The notes beneath the pieces are model-generated. The model was not told the origin of the DNA. It searched no databases and saw nothing but the letters and a program-made list of their open reading frames with translations. Of a stretch of DNA of 64,000 nt, positions 19,143-28,205 are shown one piece after another. Source of the DNA: Sorangium cellulosum So0157-2 (GTDB lineage Bacteria; Myxococcota_A; Polyangia; Polyangiales; Polyangiaceae); the NCBI RefSeq assembly GCF_000418325.1, contig NC_021658.1:8012001-8076000 (forward strand), given 5' to 3'. The position numbers and the translations under genes were made by a program. Each line of letters opens with the position of its first letter. The first letter of the stretch is position 1.

Positions 19143-20450
19143 TCAGTTCGTGAAGCGGAGGTTGTCCAGGAAGTAGGGCCCCGAGCCGGGGTTCACGGAG
19201 AGCTCGAGCGTGATCGACACGTCGGTCGGCGCCGTGTTCAGCGCGGCCACGGTGGGCGCGGCGAGCGTGAACGTGACGGGCGAGAACGCGTTCCTGGGGA
19301 GGGGGGTGAGGCCGGCCGACCCGACGAACTGGTTGTGGATGCCCTTGGACGGGATCGAGATCAGCGCGACGAGGGTTCCGACCCACGACGGATTGGGCTG
19401 GATCGCCGACGTGAAGAAGTCGAGGCGCAGCGTGTTGCCCACCGGCGTCATGCCCGCCGTGCTGAACGGCGCGCTCTTGATCTGGCTCCATGCGTTCGGC
19501 GTCCCGACCCGGAGCGACCGGATCCCCTCGGTCACCCAGCCCGTGGCGAACGAGAGCGGCGCCTGCGACGACGTCCACAGGCCGGACCGCTCGAACCCGA
19601 GGACCGGACTCCCGAAGAGGAAGTCGTTCATCACCTGCTGGCGGAACGGGATGAACTCCTCGGCGAGCAGGTTCGAGATCTCGAAGCGCGTCCTGCCGGG
19701 CTCGCCGGGGATACCCTCGGTCTGCTCGGAGGTGTGGGTGAAGAGAAAGGTGTTGTCGGGGATCGGCGAGGAGAGGCCGACGTCGCTGTTCGCGCCGCTG
19801 CCCTCGCTCTTGACCAGGTGGCACCCGGAGCAGGAGATGGACTGGGCGCGCGCGAGGAGCTGGTCGGGCGAGAGCGGGCTGCCCACGGCGGTGAGCTTCT
19901 GCTGGATGGCGGTCCTGAAGGCCGAGGGTCCGCTGCCGACGGCGTTCCGGTAGTTGTTCTGCTCGGTGATCAGGAGGGCTTCCCCGGCGCCGAAGGAGGC
20001 CGGCACGAGCGTCGGATAGTCGAACCGGTTGATGTCGCCCGACGAGGCGAGCGCCGCCACCGCGTTGTCGACGAACCACGACTGGAAGCTCGCCGCGCGG
20101 GGGTCGGTCGAGGCGGGGTCGAAGAGCAGCGCGGACGGGTTGTCGTCGACGTGCTGCGGCACCACGAGCAGCTGGCAGGCGCTGCCGGTGCAGTCGCGCG
20201 AGAGCTTGAACTCCCGGAGCGCCCAGTCGTCCTGCGCGAAGGGGGGAGGCCGCAGGAAGTCGTTGACGCGGATCTGCCCGCCGCCCGCGCTGAACCGGTC
20301 GATGTCGATGACGGGCGAGAACCCGGGGAGGCCCTCGAAATGGCAGTCCAGCAGCGCGGCCGTCCGGGCTCCCTGGAGAGGCCCCTTCCCGCAGGCGGTG
20401 AGCGCGCCTCCAGCTACGGCGAGCAGTGCGGCGGGCGGACCTCTGCGCCG
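19143..20450 (-). CDS. CxxCH-containing secreted lipoprotein of unknown function
   Basis: The coding sense begins near 20450 with a basic stretch, AALLAVAGGALTA and then Cys, a good lipobox. No ATG, GTG or TTG lies in frame close upstream, so the start is unresolved and may be lost or frameshifted. The 5' end overlaps the 3' end of the next gene upstream. The mature region carries one CSGCH motif (ARAQSISCSGCHLVKS), typical of c-type heme attachment, and a C-terminal beta-rich domain ending in PGSGPYFLDNLRFTN. A role in extracytoplasmic electron transfer or oxidation is possible. A similar CxxCH lipoprotein (DUF1592) occurs at the left of the window, but the domains differ. Confidence 0.7.
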   Translation of the reverse strand, partial: RRRGPPAALLAVAGGALTACGKGPLQGARTAALLDCHFEGLPGFSPVIDIDRFSAGGGQIRVNDFLRPPPFAQDDWALREFKLSRDCTGSACQLLVVPQHVDDNPSALLFDPASTDPRAASFQSWFVDNAVAALASSGDINRFDYPTLVPASFGAGEALLITEQNNYRNAVGSGPSAFRTAIQQKLTAVGSPLSPDQLLARAQSISCSGCHLVKSEGSGANSDVGLSSPIPDNTFLFTHTSEQTEGIPGEPGRTRFEISNLLAEEFIPFRQQVMNDFLFGSPVLGFERSGLWTSSQAPLSFATGWVTEGIRSLRVGTPNAWSQIKSAPFSTAGMTPVGNTLRLDFFTSAIQPNPSWVGTLVALISIPSKGIHNQFVGSAGLTPLPRNAFSPVTFTLAAPTVAALNTAPTDVSITLELSVNPGSGPYFLDNLRFTN

Positions 20451-22186
20451 CTGTCCACCACGAGGCCGCTGGCAGATCGCTTGATGACGAGGTAGGTAGG
20501 CGTGGCGCTCATGAACTCTGCGAGCGCCGGCGGCGGAGCGATGCGCGCGGTCCACAGCCACGCGGGGGCGTGGGGAGGCGCGGCGCAACCGGACACCTCC
20601 GTGAGCTCGATGCGCGCTGCGGCGCGGGCGCGACTCAGGCGCAGGTGCGTCGCCCTCAGCTCGGGCGAGCCATTCGCCACGGTTCTGGCTTCGCTCCAGG
20701 GCTTCTCCAGCCATGCCTCGACAATCGACTCCAGGTCGCTCGGCGCATCTGCCACCGGGCACGGTGAGGCGTCGAGCACCGCGCTCACGCGGGCGGGTTG
20801 CCCGCGGAGCTGCCGGACGACCACGAACGCCTCGCTGCTCCACGCCCGCGGCGGGTCCCGTTCCGCGTAGAGCTCGAGGCCGAAGACCCATGCGCGCTGC
20901 CCGGCGCGGGGCTCGCACTCTCGGACGTCGCCGAACGGAAAGCGGACCCCCTCGGCGTCGAGCGCTCGCAGCAGCGCCGTCGCCTGCGTCGCCGCGAGCT
21001 CCGTCGGGCTCTCCAGCCTGTCCCTGGAGGCCGGCACGCCGAGCCATCGCTCGACGAGCTCGTAGGGCACGGCGCTTTCGTCGGTGCTCCTCAACCACCG
21101 CTCGCACAGCCGCTCGCGCTCGCGGTCCGCCGCGGGCGATTCACCCGGATAGCCGTCGCGGCAGCGGACGAATCGGCTCACGTCGTAGGCCGATCTGGAA
21201 GCGTCGTACTTGCCGTCGTACTCGATCGCCATGCGCCCGCCGAAGCCGTCCACGGGATGGAGCCGCCAGAAGCCGAGACGTAGATCCGAGAAGCCGTGGG
21301 TCCTCGTCGGGAGCGGCCGCACCAGCGCGGGCAAGTCGGCCACGACCCGCAGGCAGCGCGGGTACGCTTCGTTCACGAGCAGCCGCGTACCGGGGTTCGT
21401 GAAGGCCATCTGGTACTCGACACGGACGTCCCGCTCGCCGTCGGCGTTCAGGTCCAGATCGGTGTCGACCGCGAACGGGAACTGACCGTCCCAATCGTGG
21501 ATACCGCGGGTCGCGAGGTCCGTCGGACAGGAGCGATCGGCGAGCTCGCTCATCCTGTACGCGAACCCCTCGATGCCCGGAGGCACGCCCGATTCGGTGT
21601 ACTGCGCCGAGCGGACCCGGCCCCGCAAGGCATACCTGCCCGGGGCGAGCTCCACCGACAGCGCCGGACCGCAGCCGAGCACGTCCCCTGGGCCGGTATC
21701 GGACATCGTCTGCACGCTGAGCAGCGCGCGCGTGGTCGTGAGCTCAGGCGACGGAGACGGCCCCGCGCTGGCCCACAGCCGAAGGGGCCGCGGCACCTCG
21801 ATCCTCCAGAGCGGCGGATTCCCGGCGTCCGCCGCCATGACGTCGCACCCGAGCTCGGCTTCTGTGCGCGCGGGCGTGAGCGGCTCGGGTCGCACGGCGT
21901 ACTCTCCGAGCCGCCACGCGAGCGTGGGGACCGGAGCCGCGCCGCGAGGCGGCATGGCAGCCCCGATCGCATCGAGAGACGGCGCCCTCCCCGCCAGAGG
22001 CGCCGCCGCGCTCGGAACGACGGCTCCCATCGCCCCGAGCGCTCCAGCGCTTCGTGCGATCGGCGAGGGCGCGTTCGCCGGCCCGCACGCACACACGGTG
22101 AGCCCGGCAGCGACCAGGCGCCCCGCCAGACCCGACCCGGACAGGCGTGGAGCCGTGCCCCCCCGCCGACGCTCGCGGCATTTCAT
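20414..22186 (-). CDS. Large lipoprotein of unknown function
   Basis: About 590 residues from ATG 22186 (MKCRERRR). The basic n-region is followed by GLAGRLVAAGLTVCACG, a lipoprotein-type leader, then an Ala/Pro-rich linker. The body is a long mixed sequence with several Cys and one Asp-rich motif, DTDLDLNADGERDVRVEY, that resembles a calcium-binding dockerin/FG-GAP loop. No recognised catalytic domain. The stop at 20414 lies inside the start region of the CxxCH lipoprotein gene, so the pair is very likely co-transcribed. It is divergent from the MopE-like lipoprotein to the right. Confidence 0.65.
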   Translation of the reverse strand: MKCRERRRGGTAPRLSGSGLAGRLVAAGLTVCACGPANAPSPIARSAGALGAMGAVVPSAAAPLAGRAPSLDAIGAAMPPRGAAPVPTLAWRLGEYAVRPEPLTPARTEAELGCDVMAADAGNPPLWRIEVPRPLRLWASAGPSPSPELTTTRALLSVQTMSDTGPGDVLGCGPALSVELAPGRYALRGRVRSAQYTESGVPPGIEGFAYRMSELADRSCPTDLATRGIHDWDGQFPFAVDTDLDLNADGERDVRVEYQMAFTNPGTRLLVNEAYPRCLRVVADLPALVRPLPTRTHGFSDLRLGFWRLHPVDGFGGRMAIEYDGKYDASRSAYDVSRFVRCRDGYPGESPAADRERERLCERWLRSTDESAVPYELVERWLGVPASRDRLESPTELAATQATALLRALDAEGVRFPFGDVRECEPRAGQRAWVFGLELYAERDPPRAWSSEAFVVVRQLRGQPARVSAVLDASPCPVADAPSDLESIVEAWLEKPWSEARTVANGSPELRATHLRLSRARAAARIELTEVSGCAAPPHAPAWLWTARIAPPPALAEFMSATPTYLVIKRSASGLVVDSGAEVRPPHCSP

Positions 22187-22419
22187 GCGGCGACGCGCCT
22201 CGGCAACGCGCATGCCGTACGCCGCAGCCCATCGATGACGTCCCTTCCATGATCCGCGCGCCGGAACGGTGGCCATCGGGACGCGGCCATGGTGGGCGCC
22301 GAGACACGCCCTCGATCGCCGCGAGCAGCGCGCCTACGACACTTCCACACGATACCCAAGTGCAGTGATCGGACGGCCGCGCGGCGCATCTCGGCGGACC
22401 GTTGACGCGGGAGGGAGCC

Positions 22420-23076
22420 ATGCCTTCCAATGCAGGGATGGCCTTGCTTCATCGAGCTCTCGCGCTCGTCCTGCCCGCCGCGACTGCCGCGCTGAGCGCG
22501 GGGTGCAGCTTTCCCGATGTCGTCTTCACCGAGCCGGCGAGCTCGAGCTCCGGCGGCGCGGGCGCCACCCCGTCGTCGGACGCGGCGGGCGGCAGCGGGG
22601 GCGCGGCGGGCGGCGGCGGGGGCGCGGCGGGCGGCGGGGGCGCGGCGGCCTCCGGCGGCGGCGGTGGGGGAGAGGCGGCCTCGGGCTCCGGCGGGCGCGG
22701 CGAGGCGACGTCGGGCTCGGGCGGGGGCGGCGGCGGGATGGTCGACTGCGACGCGGACGGCGACGGCTATCCGTCGATCGCGTGCGAGGGCGGCACCGAC
22801 TGCAACGACAAGCACGCGCACGTCCACCCCGACCAGCCCAACACGTTCTACGACACCCCCATCCGCCCCGGAGGCGGCTTCGATTATGACTGCAGCGGCC
22901 GGGAGGAGCCGCAGATCCCCGCGATCCGCTGCGAGGGCGGCGGGGCCTGCCGGGACGAATCCAACGTGTACCTGGTGGAGGAGGTCAAGTGCGGGGATCC
23001 AGGCCCGGTCGGCAGCTGCAATCTCCTCTGCCAGCAAGACGTCATGTACGCCGGGCTCAAGAGGGCCTGTCATTGA
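22420..23076 (+). CDS. Lipoprotein with MopE-like metal-binding motif
   Basis: 218 residues from ATG 22420, preceded by GGAGGG at a good distance. The leader ends LSAGC. A Gly/Ser-rich linker of about 70 residues follows. The folded part starts with CDADGDGYPSIACEGG, then TDCNDKHAHVHPDQPN. This is the MopE repeat pattern (DxDxDG, C, DCND, then a Pro/Glu tail) known to bind calcium and, in methanotroph MopE, copper. Here there is a single copy. The C-terminal part has more Cys (CEGGGAC, CGDPG, CNLLC) and is probably disulfide-rich. A metal-dependent surface-binding role is plausible but unproven. Confidence 0.75.
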   Translation: MPSNAGMALLHRALALVLPAATAALSAGCSFPDVVFTEPASSSSGGAGATPSSDAAGGSGGAAGGGGGAAGGGGAAASGGGGGGEAASGSGGRGEATSGSGGGGGGMVDCDADGDGYPSIACEGGTDCNDKHAHVHPDQPNTFYDTPIRPGGGFDYDCSGREEPQIPAIRCEGGGACRDESNVYLVEEVKCGDPGPVGSCNLLCQQDVMYAGLKRACH

Positions 23077-23188
23077 TCGAGCACGCGGCGCGCGTCGGCT
23101 CGCATGCCCGGCGGCTCGCCAATCCGCCGCTGGCGAGCGCGGCCCGGAGCCGCCGCGCGTCGGGCACGGCGCGGCCCGCGCGACGGGC

Positions 23189-23713
23189 TCAACCTTCGAC
23201 CTGCCCGCTCGCCCCCCATCGCTCGATCGGCGCGTGCGCGATGATCGTCAGCTCGTTCCCCTCGATCGTGTAGTCCATGTCGAGCCCGCCCTCGGCCCGG
23301 ACGCGCGCGAGGCCGAGGCCCGAGATCCCGTCGATCATCGCCGTCTCCGTGATGAGATCGTCGTAATGCTTCACCGGGTCGCTCGCGGTCTTCAGCGCCA
23401 TGAGCCGCCGCTCGACCTCGCGCAGGCTCTCGGGGGACGCCTCGTTCCGCGCGCGGATCTTCATGACGTGCGAGCGCTCGTCCTCCTCCAGCGCGAGCTC
23501 GAGGCTGACGCGAGGCCCGGTGGAGTACTTCGTGATGTTCTCCGCGAGCTCGTGCGCGGCCATGTAGAACCGCGAGCTCACATTCGCGTCGTCCAGCACC
23601 TGGCCGCAAAAGCTGGACACCAGCCGCAAGACCGCCGTGGCCAGCCGCTCGTTCGGAAAGAACGTCACGCAGAGGAACAAAGAAGCGCTCTGCGACTGCT
23701 TGGGGGATGACAC
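23189..23713 (-). CDS. HATPase-like regulatory protein (slr1658-type)
   Basis: 174 residues from GTG 23713. The segment MAAHELAENITKYS is a clear N-box of GHKL/HATPase proteins such as anti-sigma serine kinases. A following DGISGLGLARVRAE segment occupies the place of the G-box. The family (slr1658-like regulators) occurs with SpoIIAA/STAS antagonists and SiaB/SpoIIE-type switches in many environmental bacteria. It probably regulates a partner by binding or phosphorylation in the cytoplasm. No such partner lies next to it here. RsbR- and STAS-type proteins do occur elsewhere in the window (39.9 kb and 59.3 kb). The upstream extension to 23836 lacks coding character. Confidence 0.6.
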   Translation of the reverse strand: MSSPKQSQSASLFLCVTFFPNERLATAVLRLVSSFCGQVLDDANVSSRFYMAAHELAENITKYSTGPRVSLELALEEDERSHVMKIRARNEASPESLREVERRLMALKTASDPVKHYDDLITETAMIDGISGLGLARVRAEGGLDMDYTIEGNELTIIAHAPIERWGASGQVEG

Positions 23714-24154
23714 GGCCGATGATTCTAGAGGCTCTCCCGGGCGAATCCAACCATGACTTCCACGGCGGCGCCCGTTCTCGCGCAGCCCCCGTGTGCCCTC
23801 ACCATTCATCCAGGTGTGTCCGCGCCACCCCGACACGGCCCCCGGTGCGCCTCGCGCGCACCACGTCGCCGCCGCGCGAACACATCGTCAGCGACGACCG
23901 CACAGGCAGGTGACGTGCAGCCTGAAAGTACCGTAATGCGCCGCACAGCGAGGGCTGTATCATCGCTTGTTCAGCAAGGCAGGCGGCCTCGTGTATGGCT
24001 CGTCCCTGCGGCGCGCGATGGCCCGAACGTGAGCCCGAGGTTTCCGCCTGGGTCGTCCGTCTCTCGTCCCCGTCTCTCGTCCCCGTGCGCGTGCGCGCTG
24101 ACTCCTGGGAATCGCGCACGCGCACGCGCACGAAGGACGAGCACGAAAGACGGA

Positions 24155-24222
24155 AGACGAGAGACGAGAGACGAGAGACGAGAGACGAGAGACGAGAGAC
24201 GAGAGACGAGAGACGAGAGACG
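24155..24222. repeat. Heptanucleotide tandem repeat (GAGACGA)n
   Basis: About nine to ten nearly perfect copies of a 7-bp unit, preceded by degenerate copies such as GAAGACGA. Located about 450 bp upstream of the HATPase-like gene and about 240 bp beyond the 3' end of the FG-GAP gene. A slippage-prone array. Confidence 0.9.
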
Positions 24223-24318
24223 ACGCACGGTGTATAGGTCGCGGCTGAAAACCGCTCTAGTACCGCGGATCAGAACTCCCGCCAGAAATCTGCCTCGCTA
24301 GCGAAGAGAAATAAACGC

Positions 24319-24384
24319 AACGGCGCAAAGACGCAAAGGCGCAAAACTACAAATCTTGTTTTTGCGTCTTTGCGCCTTGCCGTT
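24319..24384. repeat. Long imperfect inverted repeat, possible terminator or REP-like element
   Basis: The left arm begins AACGGCGCAAAGACGCAAAG and the right arm is its near reverse complement, TTTTTGCGTCTTTGCGCCTT then GCCGTT, separated by a short AT-rich loop. It lies 3' of the leftward FG-GAP lipoprotein gene, so it could end that transcript. The GCAAAGACGCAAAG motif within it suggests a dispersed intergenic element. Confidence 0.6.
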
Positions 24385-24457
24385 AAACTCTCTCTCCGGA
24401 TCCCTGGCCGGACTTCTGGCGGGCGGAACGTGCGGCCGCGCGGACGGGGGCGCCGGG

Positions 24458-26212
24458 CTACGGCGAGACGGCCACGCCGAAGCGCTCCTCGTTCATCCCG
24501 CCCGCGCCCTGCAGGGAGGCCTGCGCCGCGTCGCCGAGGTTGCCGCCGAGGTAGACGAGCACCTCCCTGCCGCCGCCGAAGGCCACGACCACGTCCCCGA
24601 GCCCATCGCGGTTGAAGTCGCCGGCGCGCGAGATCTTCGTCTCCGCCGCGCCCCCGTACCGCGGGTTCATCGCGGCGTCGGGCTCCGTGTCGGGGCGCTC
24701 GCCGCCGCGGAACACGTACGCCTTTCCGGCGAAGCCGACCTCCGGCGCGCCCACGAGCATCTCGGCGAAGCCGTCCCCGTCGAGGTCGCCGCTCGACGAC
24801 ACCGTCTGACCGAACCGATCGGACGCCGCTTCGCCGTGGAGCTCCAGGTCGGCCGTCGTGTCGAACGCGTCTCCTGGCCCGCCGAGGAACAGGAAGGCCG
24901 CGCTCCTCATCGGATCTCCCACGAGGAGATCGGCGAAGCCGTCCCCGTCGACGTCGCCCGCGCCCACCGCGCGCCCGAGCTCGCCCTCGCCCACGATGAG
25001 GCCGTCTGGCACCGTGTCGAGCGCGCCGGCCGAGGCGAGATAGACATAGACGCGCTGGCTGCCAGGCGCCCCGACGGCGATGTCCGAGAAGCCATCTCCG
25101 TTGAAGTCCGCCGAGGCGACCGAGGCGCCGAACTCGCTCGCGTTCTGCACCCCCGTGAACATCGCGTCAGCGACCGTGTCGAAGGCCTCGGGGCCGCCCA
25201 GGTACACATACGCGCTGCCGGGCTCGATGTGATCGGGGCCGCCTCCCGGCGCGCCGATCACGAGATCTGCGTAGCCGTCTCCGTTGATGTCCCCGGAGGC
25301 CAGCGCGTGGCCGAACCGGCGGTCATCGCCCGGCAAGCTCCCCGACATGTCCGGCTGTAGGGTCCACGTCGCCGGCGCGGACGAGCTCCCGAGAATCACG
25401 CGGACCATCCCCTTGCTGTCTGCGTACGTCGTGCCTGCGACAACGGCGTCGGCGAAGCCATCGCCGTTCACGTCCGCGGTCGCCACGGCGCCGCCGAAGC
25501 CCGCCGCCTCGATGGCGCCGCCGGTCCTCGGGTTCACCCCGGCCAGGAGTCCATCCTGCGCCGGATCGACGCCGTCGCCCGCGCCGCCCAGGAAGACGTA
25601 GGCGGCCCCGCAAGGGATGTACTCCGGGATCGCGTAGTGGAGCGCGCCCACGAGGATGTCGTCGAAGGCGTCGCCGTTGAGATCGTGATGGCCCCGTCCC
25701 ACGTTGATCCATCGGACCGCGGACGGCTCGGAGCAGGCGCCGGCCGAGCACGCGCGGACCCGCCAGTAGACCCGGCCGCCCACCGGAGGCTCCGCGGAGC
25801 CCTCCAGATCGGCGGCCGGCCGCCAGCGTGTCGCCGCCGTCGTCTCGCTCGCGAGGAGGGCGGAGAACGAGGGATCTCCGCCGAGCTCGATGGTGTACTC
25901 GACGCTCTCCCCCGCGGGCGACGCCGACGGCTCCCAGACGAACGTGGGCCTCCGGGTGTCGGGCACGAGCATCGAGCCGACCGGGCCATCCTGGACCGGG
26001 AGCCGCGGGACCGGCGTCGACGGAGCAAGCCGCCCTCCGTCGCCGCCGCCGCCGTCGCCACCGCCGCCGCCGCTCCCGCCGCCGCCGGCGCTCGTCGCGC
26101 TGCCGCCGCCGCCAGGACCGGGGTCGCGGGTCACGTCCTCGATCCCGAGGAGATCGGCGCATCCAAGGAAGAGGGTCGCGAGCGCGATGCCCAGGCGAAG
26201 AGAGCTCCGCAT
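24458..26212 (-). CDS. FG-GAP repeat (integrin-alpha-like) lipoprotein
   Basis: 584 residues from ATG 26212; an in-frame TTG at 26236 is less likely. Leader SLRLGIALATLFLGC gives a lipoprotein. After a Gly-rich linker there is a fibronectin-like segment (RPTFVWEPSASPAGESVEYT through VYWRVRAC). At least seven FG-GAP repeats follow, each with a calcium-binding loop such as DVNGDGFADAVV, DINGDGYADLVIG and DFNGDGFSDIAVG, then a VYVYLGG strand. These fold as a seven-bladed beta-propeller that needs calcium. A role in surface adhesion or ligand binding is the usual inference. The C-terminal blade ends at EERFGVAVSP, so the protein is complete. Confidence 0.85.
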   Translation of the reverse strand: MRSSLRLGIALATLFLGCADLLGIEDVTRDPGPGGGGSATSAGGGGSGGGGGDGGGGDGGRLAPSTPVPRLPVQDGPVGSMLVPDTRRPTFVWEPSASPAGESVEYTIELGGDPSFSALLASETTAATRWRPAADLEGSAEPPVGGRVYWRVRACSAGACSEPSAVRWINVGRGHHDLNGDAFDDILVGALHYAIPEYIPCGAAYVFLGGAGDGVDPAQDGLLAGVNPRTGGAIEAAGFGGAVATADVNGDGFADAVVAGTTYADSKGMVRVILGSSSAPATWTLQPDMSGSLPGDDRRFGHALASGDINGDGYADLVIGAPGGGPDHIEPGSAYVYLGGPEAFDTVADAMFTGVQNASEFGASVASADFNGDGFSDIAVGAPGSQRVYVYLASAGALDTVPDGLIVGEGELGRAVGAGDVDGDGFADLLVGDPMRSAAFLFLGGPGDAFDTTADLELHGEAASDRFGQTVSSSGDLDGDGFAEMLVGAPEVGFAGKAYVFRGGERPDTEPDAAMNPRYGGAAETKISRAGDFNRDGLGDVVVAFGGGREVLVYLGGNLGDAAQASLQGAGGMNEERFGVAVSP

Positions 26213-26300
26213 GCCCGCGAGGGTACGCGAACGCAAATCCGACGCACAGCGCTTCTCTCGGCGCGCGGCGACCGAGGGCCGCGCCCCGCGCGGGCGGCGC

Positions 26301-27329
26301 TCAGGGCGCCTGGCAGGAGACGCGGTGGATCGGCGCCTCGTCCCCTTCGCCGATCGTCACGTAGTCCCACCCGCCGGGCAGCCAGGCGATCGCCTCCCCC
26401 TGATCCTCGTCGGCCGCCGGCATGTCGCACGGCGGGCCGGCCAGCGCCTGCGCGACCGTCTGGTCGGGCGCCATCGGGTAGAAGAAGACGTGCGAGTACG
26501 TGCGGAGCAGCACGCCGGCGCCGTCCGCGCGCACGTCGCCGCCCGTGAACGACCGGCTCCCGACCGGCGCGGCGATCGAGCCCGCGCCGACGAGCGTCGC
26601 CGTCTGGCCGGCGGCGGGCCGCGTCGAGAGCTCGTAGATCCCGGCGCTGTCCTTCTTCTTCTTCACCTTCGTCACCACCGTGATCGCCCCGGTGACCGGG
26701 TGGACCAGCAGCGTCTCCGCGTTGTGGCTCCCGTCGGGGTACGCGAGCGAGATCGCCTCCGCCGCCACCGCGCGCCGAGCGCCGCCGAGCGCGGCCGGCT
26801 CCCTCACCTCGTAGAGCGCGTAGCGGTCGCGCTCCCGGTCGTTGTCGCCGATGTCCCCGAACAAGAGGCAGCTCCCCCCGCCCGCGCCGCACGGGCCCCG
26901 CGCGGCGCCCTCCCAGTCGACCGCGCGCGCGCCCGCCACCTCGATCTCGCCCCGCGGCGCGCCGTCAAGCCCAATCGCAAAGAAGCGCGGGCGGTCGCCG
27001 GAATCGTTGTGGAGGTACAGCGTCCCCGGGTGCACCGCACCGGCGACCACACCGGAGCACTCGTCGGCGTCGCCGCGCGGCAGCGCGCCGATCCGCACGG
27101 CCCCGCCGCAGCGGGGGCAGCCCGCGGTCCGCACCGCCGCCGCCGCCGCCCCCGCGGGCCCCGGCCCCGAGCCCCGGCAGCCCGCGGCGAGCAGCGCCGC
27201 CGCGAGCCCGAGCCGCGAAAGCCACCGCGCTGTAGCTTTGCGACTCGAATGCAACGCGCGGGGATACCGGGGAGATATCGAGAGCTTGCGCAGGATTCCG
27301 CTTGCGGCATTCGGCGGCGGTTGTGTCAT
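26301..27329 (-). CDS. Lipoprotein, predicted beta-propeller
   Basis: 342 residues from ATG 27329. An N-terminal extension precedes RWLSRLGLAAALLAAGC, a lipobox. The leader sits unusually deep (Cys near residue 50), so a later start is possible. The mature protein resembles SdiA-regulated/esterase-like propellers: GTLYLHNDSGDRPRFFAIGLDG, DWEGAARGPC, LLFGDIGDNDRERDRYALYEV, DGSHNAETLLVHP and DQGEAIAWLPGGWDYVTIGEG. Such proteins are exported and some bind calcium or act on phosphoesters. No catalytic residues can be named with confidence. It is divergent from the VTC cluster, and a related propeller domain lies within that cluster at 30.2-31.1 kb. Confidence 0.7.
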   Translation of the reverse strand: MTQPPPNAASGILRKLSISPRYPRALHSSRKATARWLSRLGLAAALLAAGCRGSGPGPAGAAAAAVRTAGCPRCGGAVRIGALPRGDADECSGVVAGAVHPGTLYLHNDSGDRPRFFAIGLDGAPRGEIEVAGARAVDWEGAARGPCGAGGGSCLLFGDIGDNDRERDRYALYEVREPAALGGARRAVAAEAISLAYPDGSHNAETLLVHPVTGAITVVTKVKKKKDSAGIYELSTRPAAGQTATLVGAGSIAAPVGSRSFTGGDVRADGAGVLLRTYSHVFFYPMAPDQTVAQALAGPPCDMPAADEDQGEAIAWLPGGWDYVTIGEGDEAPIHRVSCQAP

Positions 27330-27431
27330 TATCGCGCGGATACCGTAACAAATCCGCGACGCACGCAGCGGCGCGACGCAACCCACCCGGGCGCCTGCCC
27401 CTGACCCCTGACGATCGAGGAGGCCGTCATC

Positions 27432-28205
27432 CTGGACGTCATCGAACGCTACGAGTTCAAGTACCTGGTGCCCGAGCGGCTCGTCCCGGCGATCCGGGCC
27501 ACGGCGCGGTCCGTCGGCCGGGCGGACAAGTACGCGAACGAGGACGGCTCGTACCGCATCCGCTCGCTCTACTTTGACACGCGCGGGCACGATCTGTACT
27601 GGGCCAACGCCCGGGAGCAGCGGGACCGCTTCAAGGTGCGGGCGCGCACCTACCCCGGCAAGAAGAGCCCCGTCTTCCTCGAGGTGAAGCGGCGCGTCCA
27701 GGATGTCATCATCAAGTCGCGCGCGTGCGTGCCCGCGGACGAGTGGCGGGAGCTCGTCGAGCGCGGCAACCCCGCCGCGCTGGAGCGCCTCGCCCCGGGC
27801 GTGCGCAAGGGCGCCGAGAAGTTCATCGGCGCCATCCACCGCCACGATCTCCGGCCCACGGTGCTCGTCGACTACGAGCGCGAGGCGTACGAGAGCACGC
27901 TCGACAGGTACGCGCGCATCACGTTCGACCGGAGGGTCGTCTGCCAGCGCAAGGAGGCGCTGGACCTCGAGGCGTCCGATCGGGGGTGGCGCCCCGTCGA
28001 CCACCCGGTCCAGACGAACACGCACGAGCCCGTCTGCGTCCTCGAGCTCAAGTTCGAGCGCAGGCCGCCCGCGTGGATGGTGGCGCTCGTGCGGCGCCTC
28101 GAGCTCGTCCGGCGCTCGTTCTCCAAGTACTGCTACAGCGTCAACGCGCAGCTGATGCTGCCCGACGTGCGCTCGGCCCGGATCGAGGGAGGGCCGCTGC
28201 CATGA
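27432..28205 (+). CDS. VTC-domain polyphosphate polymerase
   Basis: About 257 residues. VTC motifs run through the whole protein: ERYEFKYLVPERL at the N-terminus, YRIRSLYFDT, RFKVRARTY, VFLEVKRRV, LRPTVLVDYEREAYES, RITFDRRV, VLELKF and SFSKYCYSV. These basic and acidic tunnel residues bind ATP, metal and growing polyphosphate in the yeast Vtc4 catalytic domain. Bacterial stand-alone VTC proteins are predicted cytoplasmic polymerases. The motif RYEFKYLV lies before the first GTG (27468), so the true start must be upstream. GAGGAGG at 27416-27422 points to CTG 27432, or possibly ATC 27429. The stop overlaps the ATG of the DUF4956 gene. Confidence 0.85.
   Translation: MDVIERYEFKYLVPERLVPAIRATARSVGRADKYANEDGSYRIRSLYFDTRGHDLYWANAREQRDRFKVRARTYPGKKSPVFLEVKRRVQDVIIKSRACVPADEWRELVERGNPAALERLAPGVRKGAEKFIGAIHRHDLRPTVLVDYEREAYESTLDRYARITFDRRVVCQRKEALDLEASDRGWRPVDHPVQTNTHEPVCVLELKFERRPPAWMVALVRRLELVRRSFSKYCYSVNAQLMLPDVRSARIEGGPLP

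Larger units (their letters stand above)
23714..24457. other. Intergenic region with simple repeats
   Basis: No gene recognised. It holds a heptanucleotide tandem repeat (24155-24222) and an AT-richer inverted repeat (24319-24384), listed separately. The stretch separates two leftward genes. GC content falls sharply around 24300-24380 compared with surroundings. Confidence 0.6.

Noticed and set aside
23714..23836. Longer N-terminus for the HATPase-like protein
   Set aside because: The extra 41 residues have no coding character; GTG 23713 fits the domain start.
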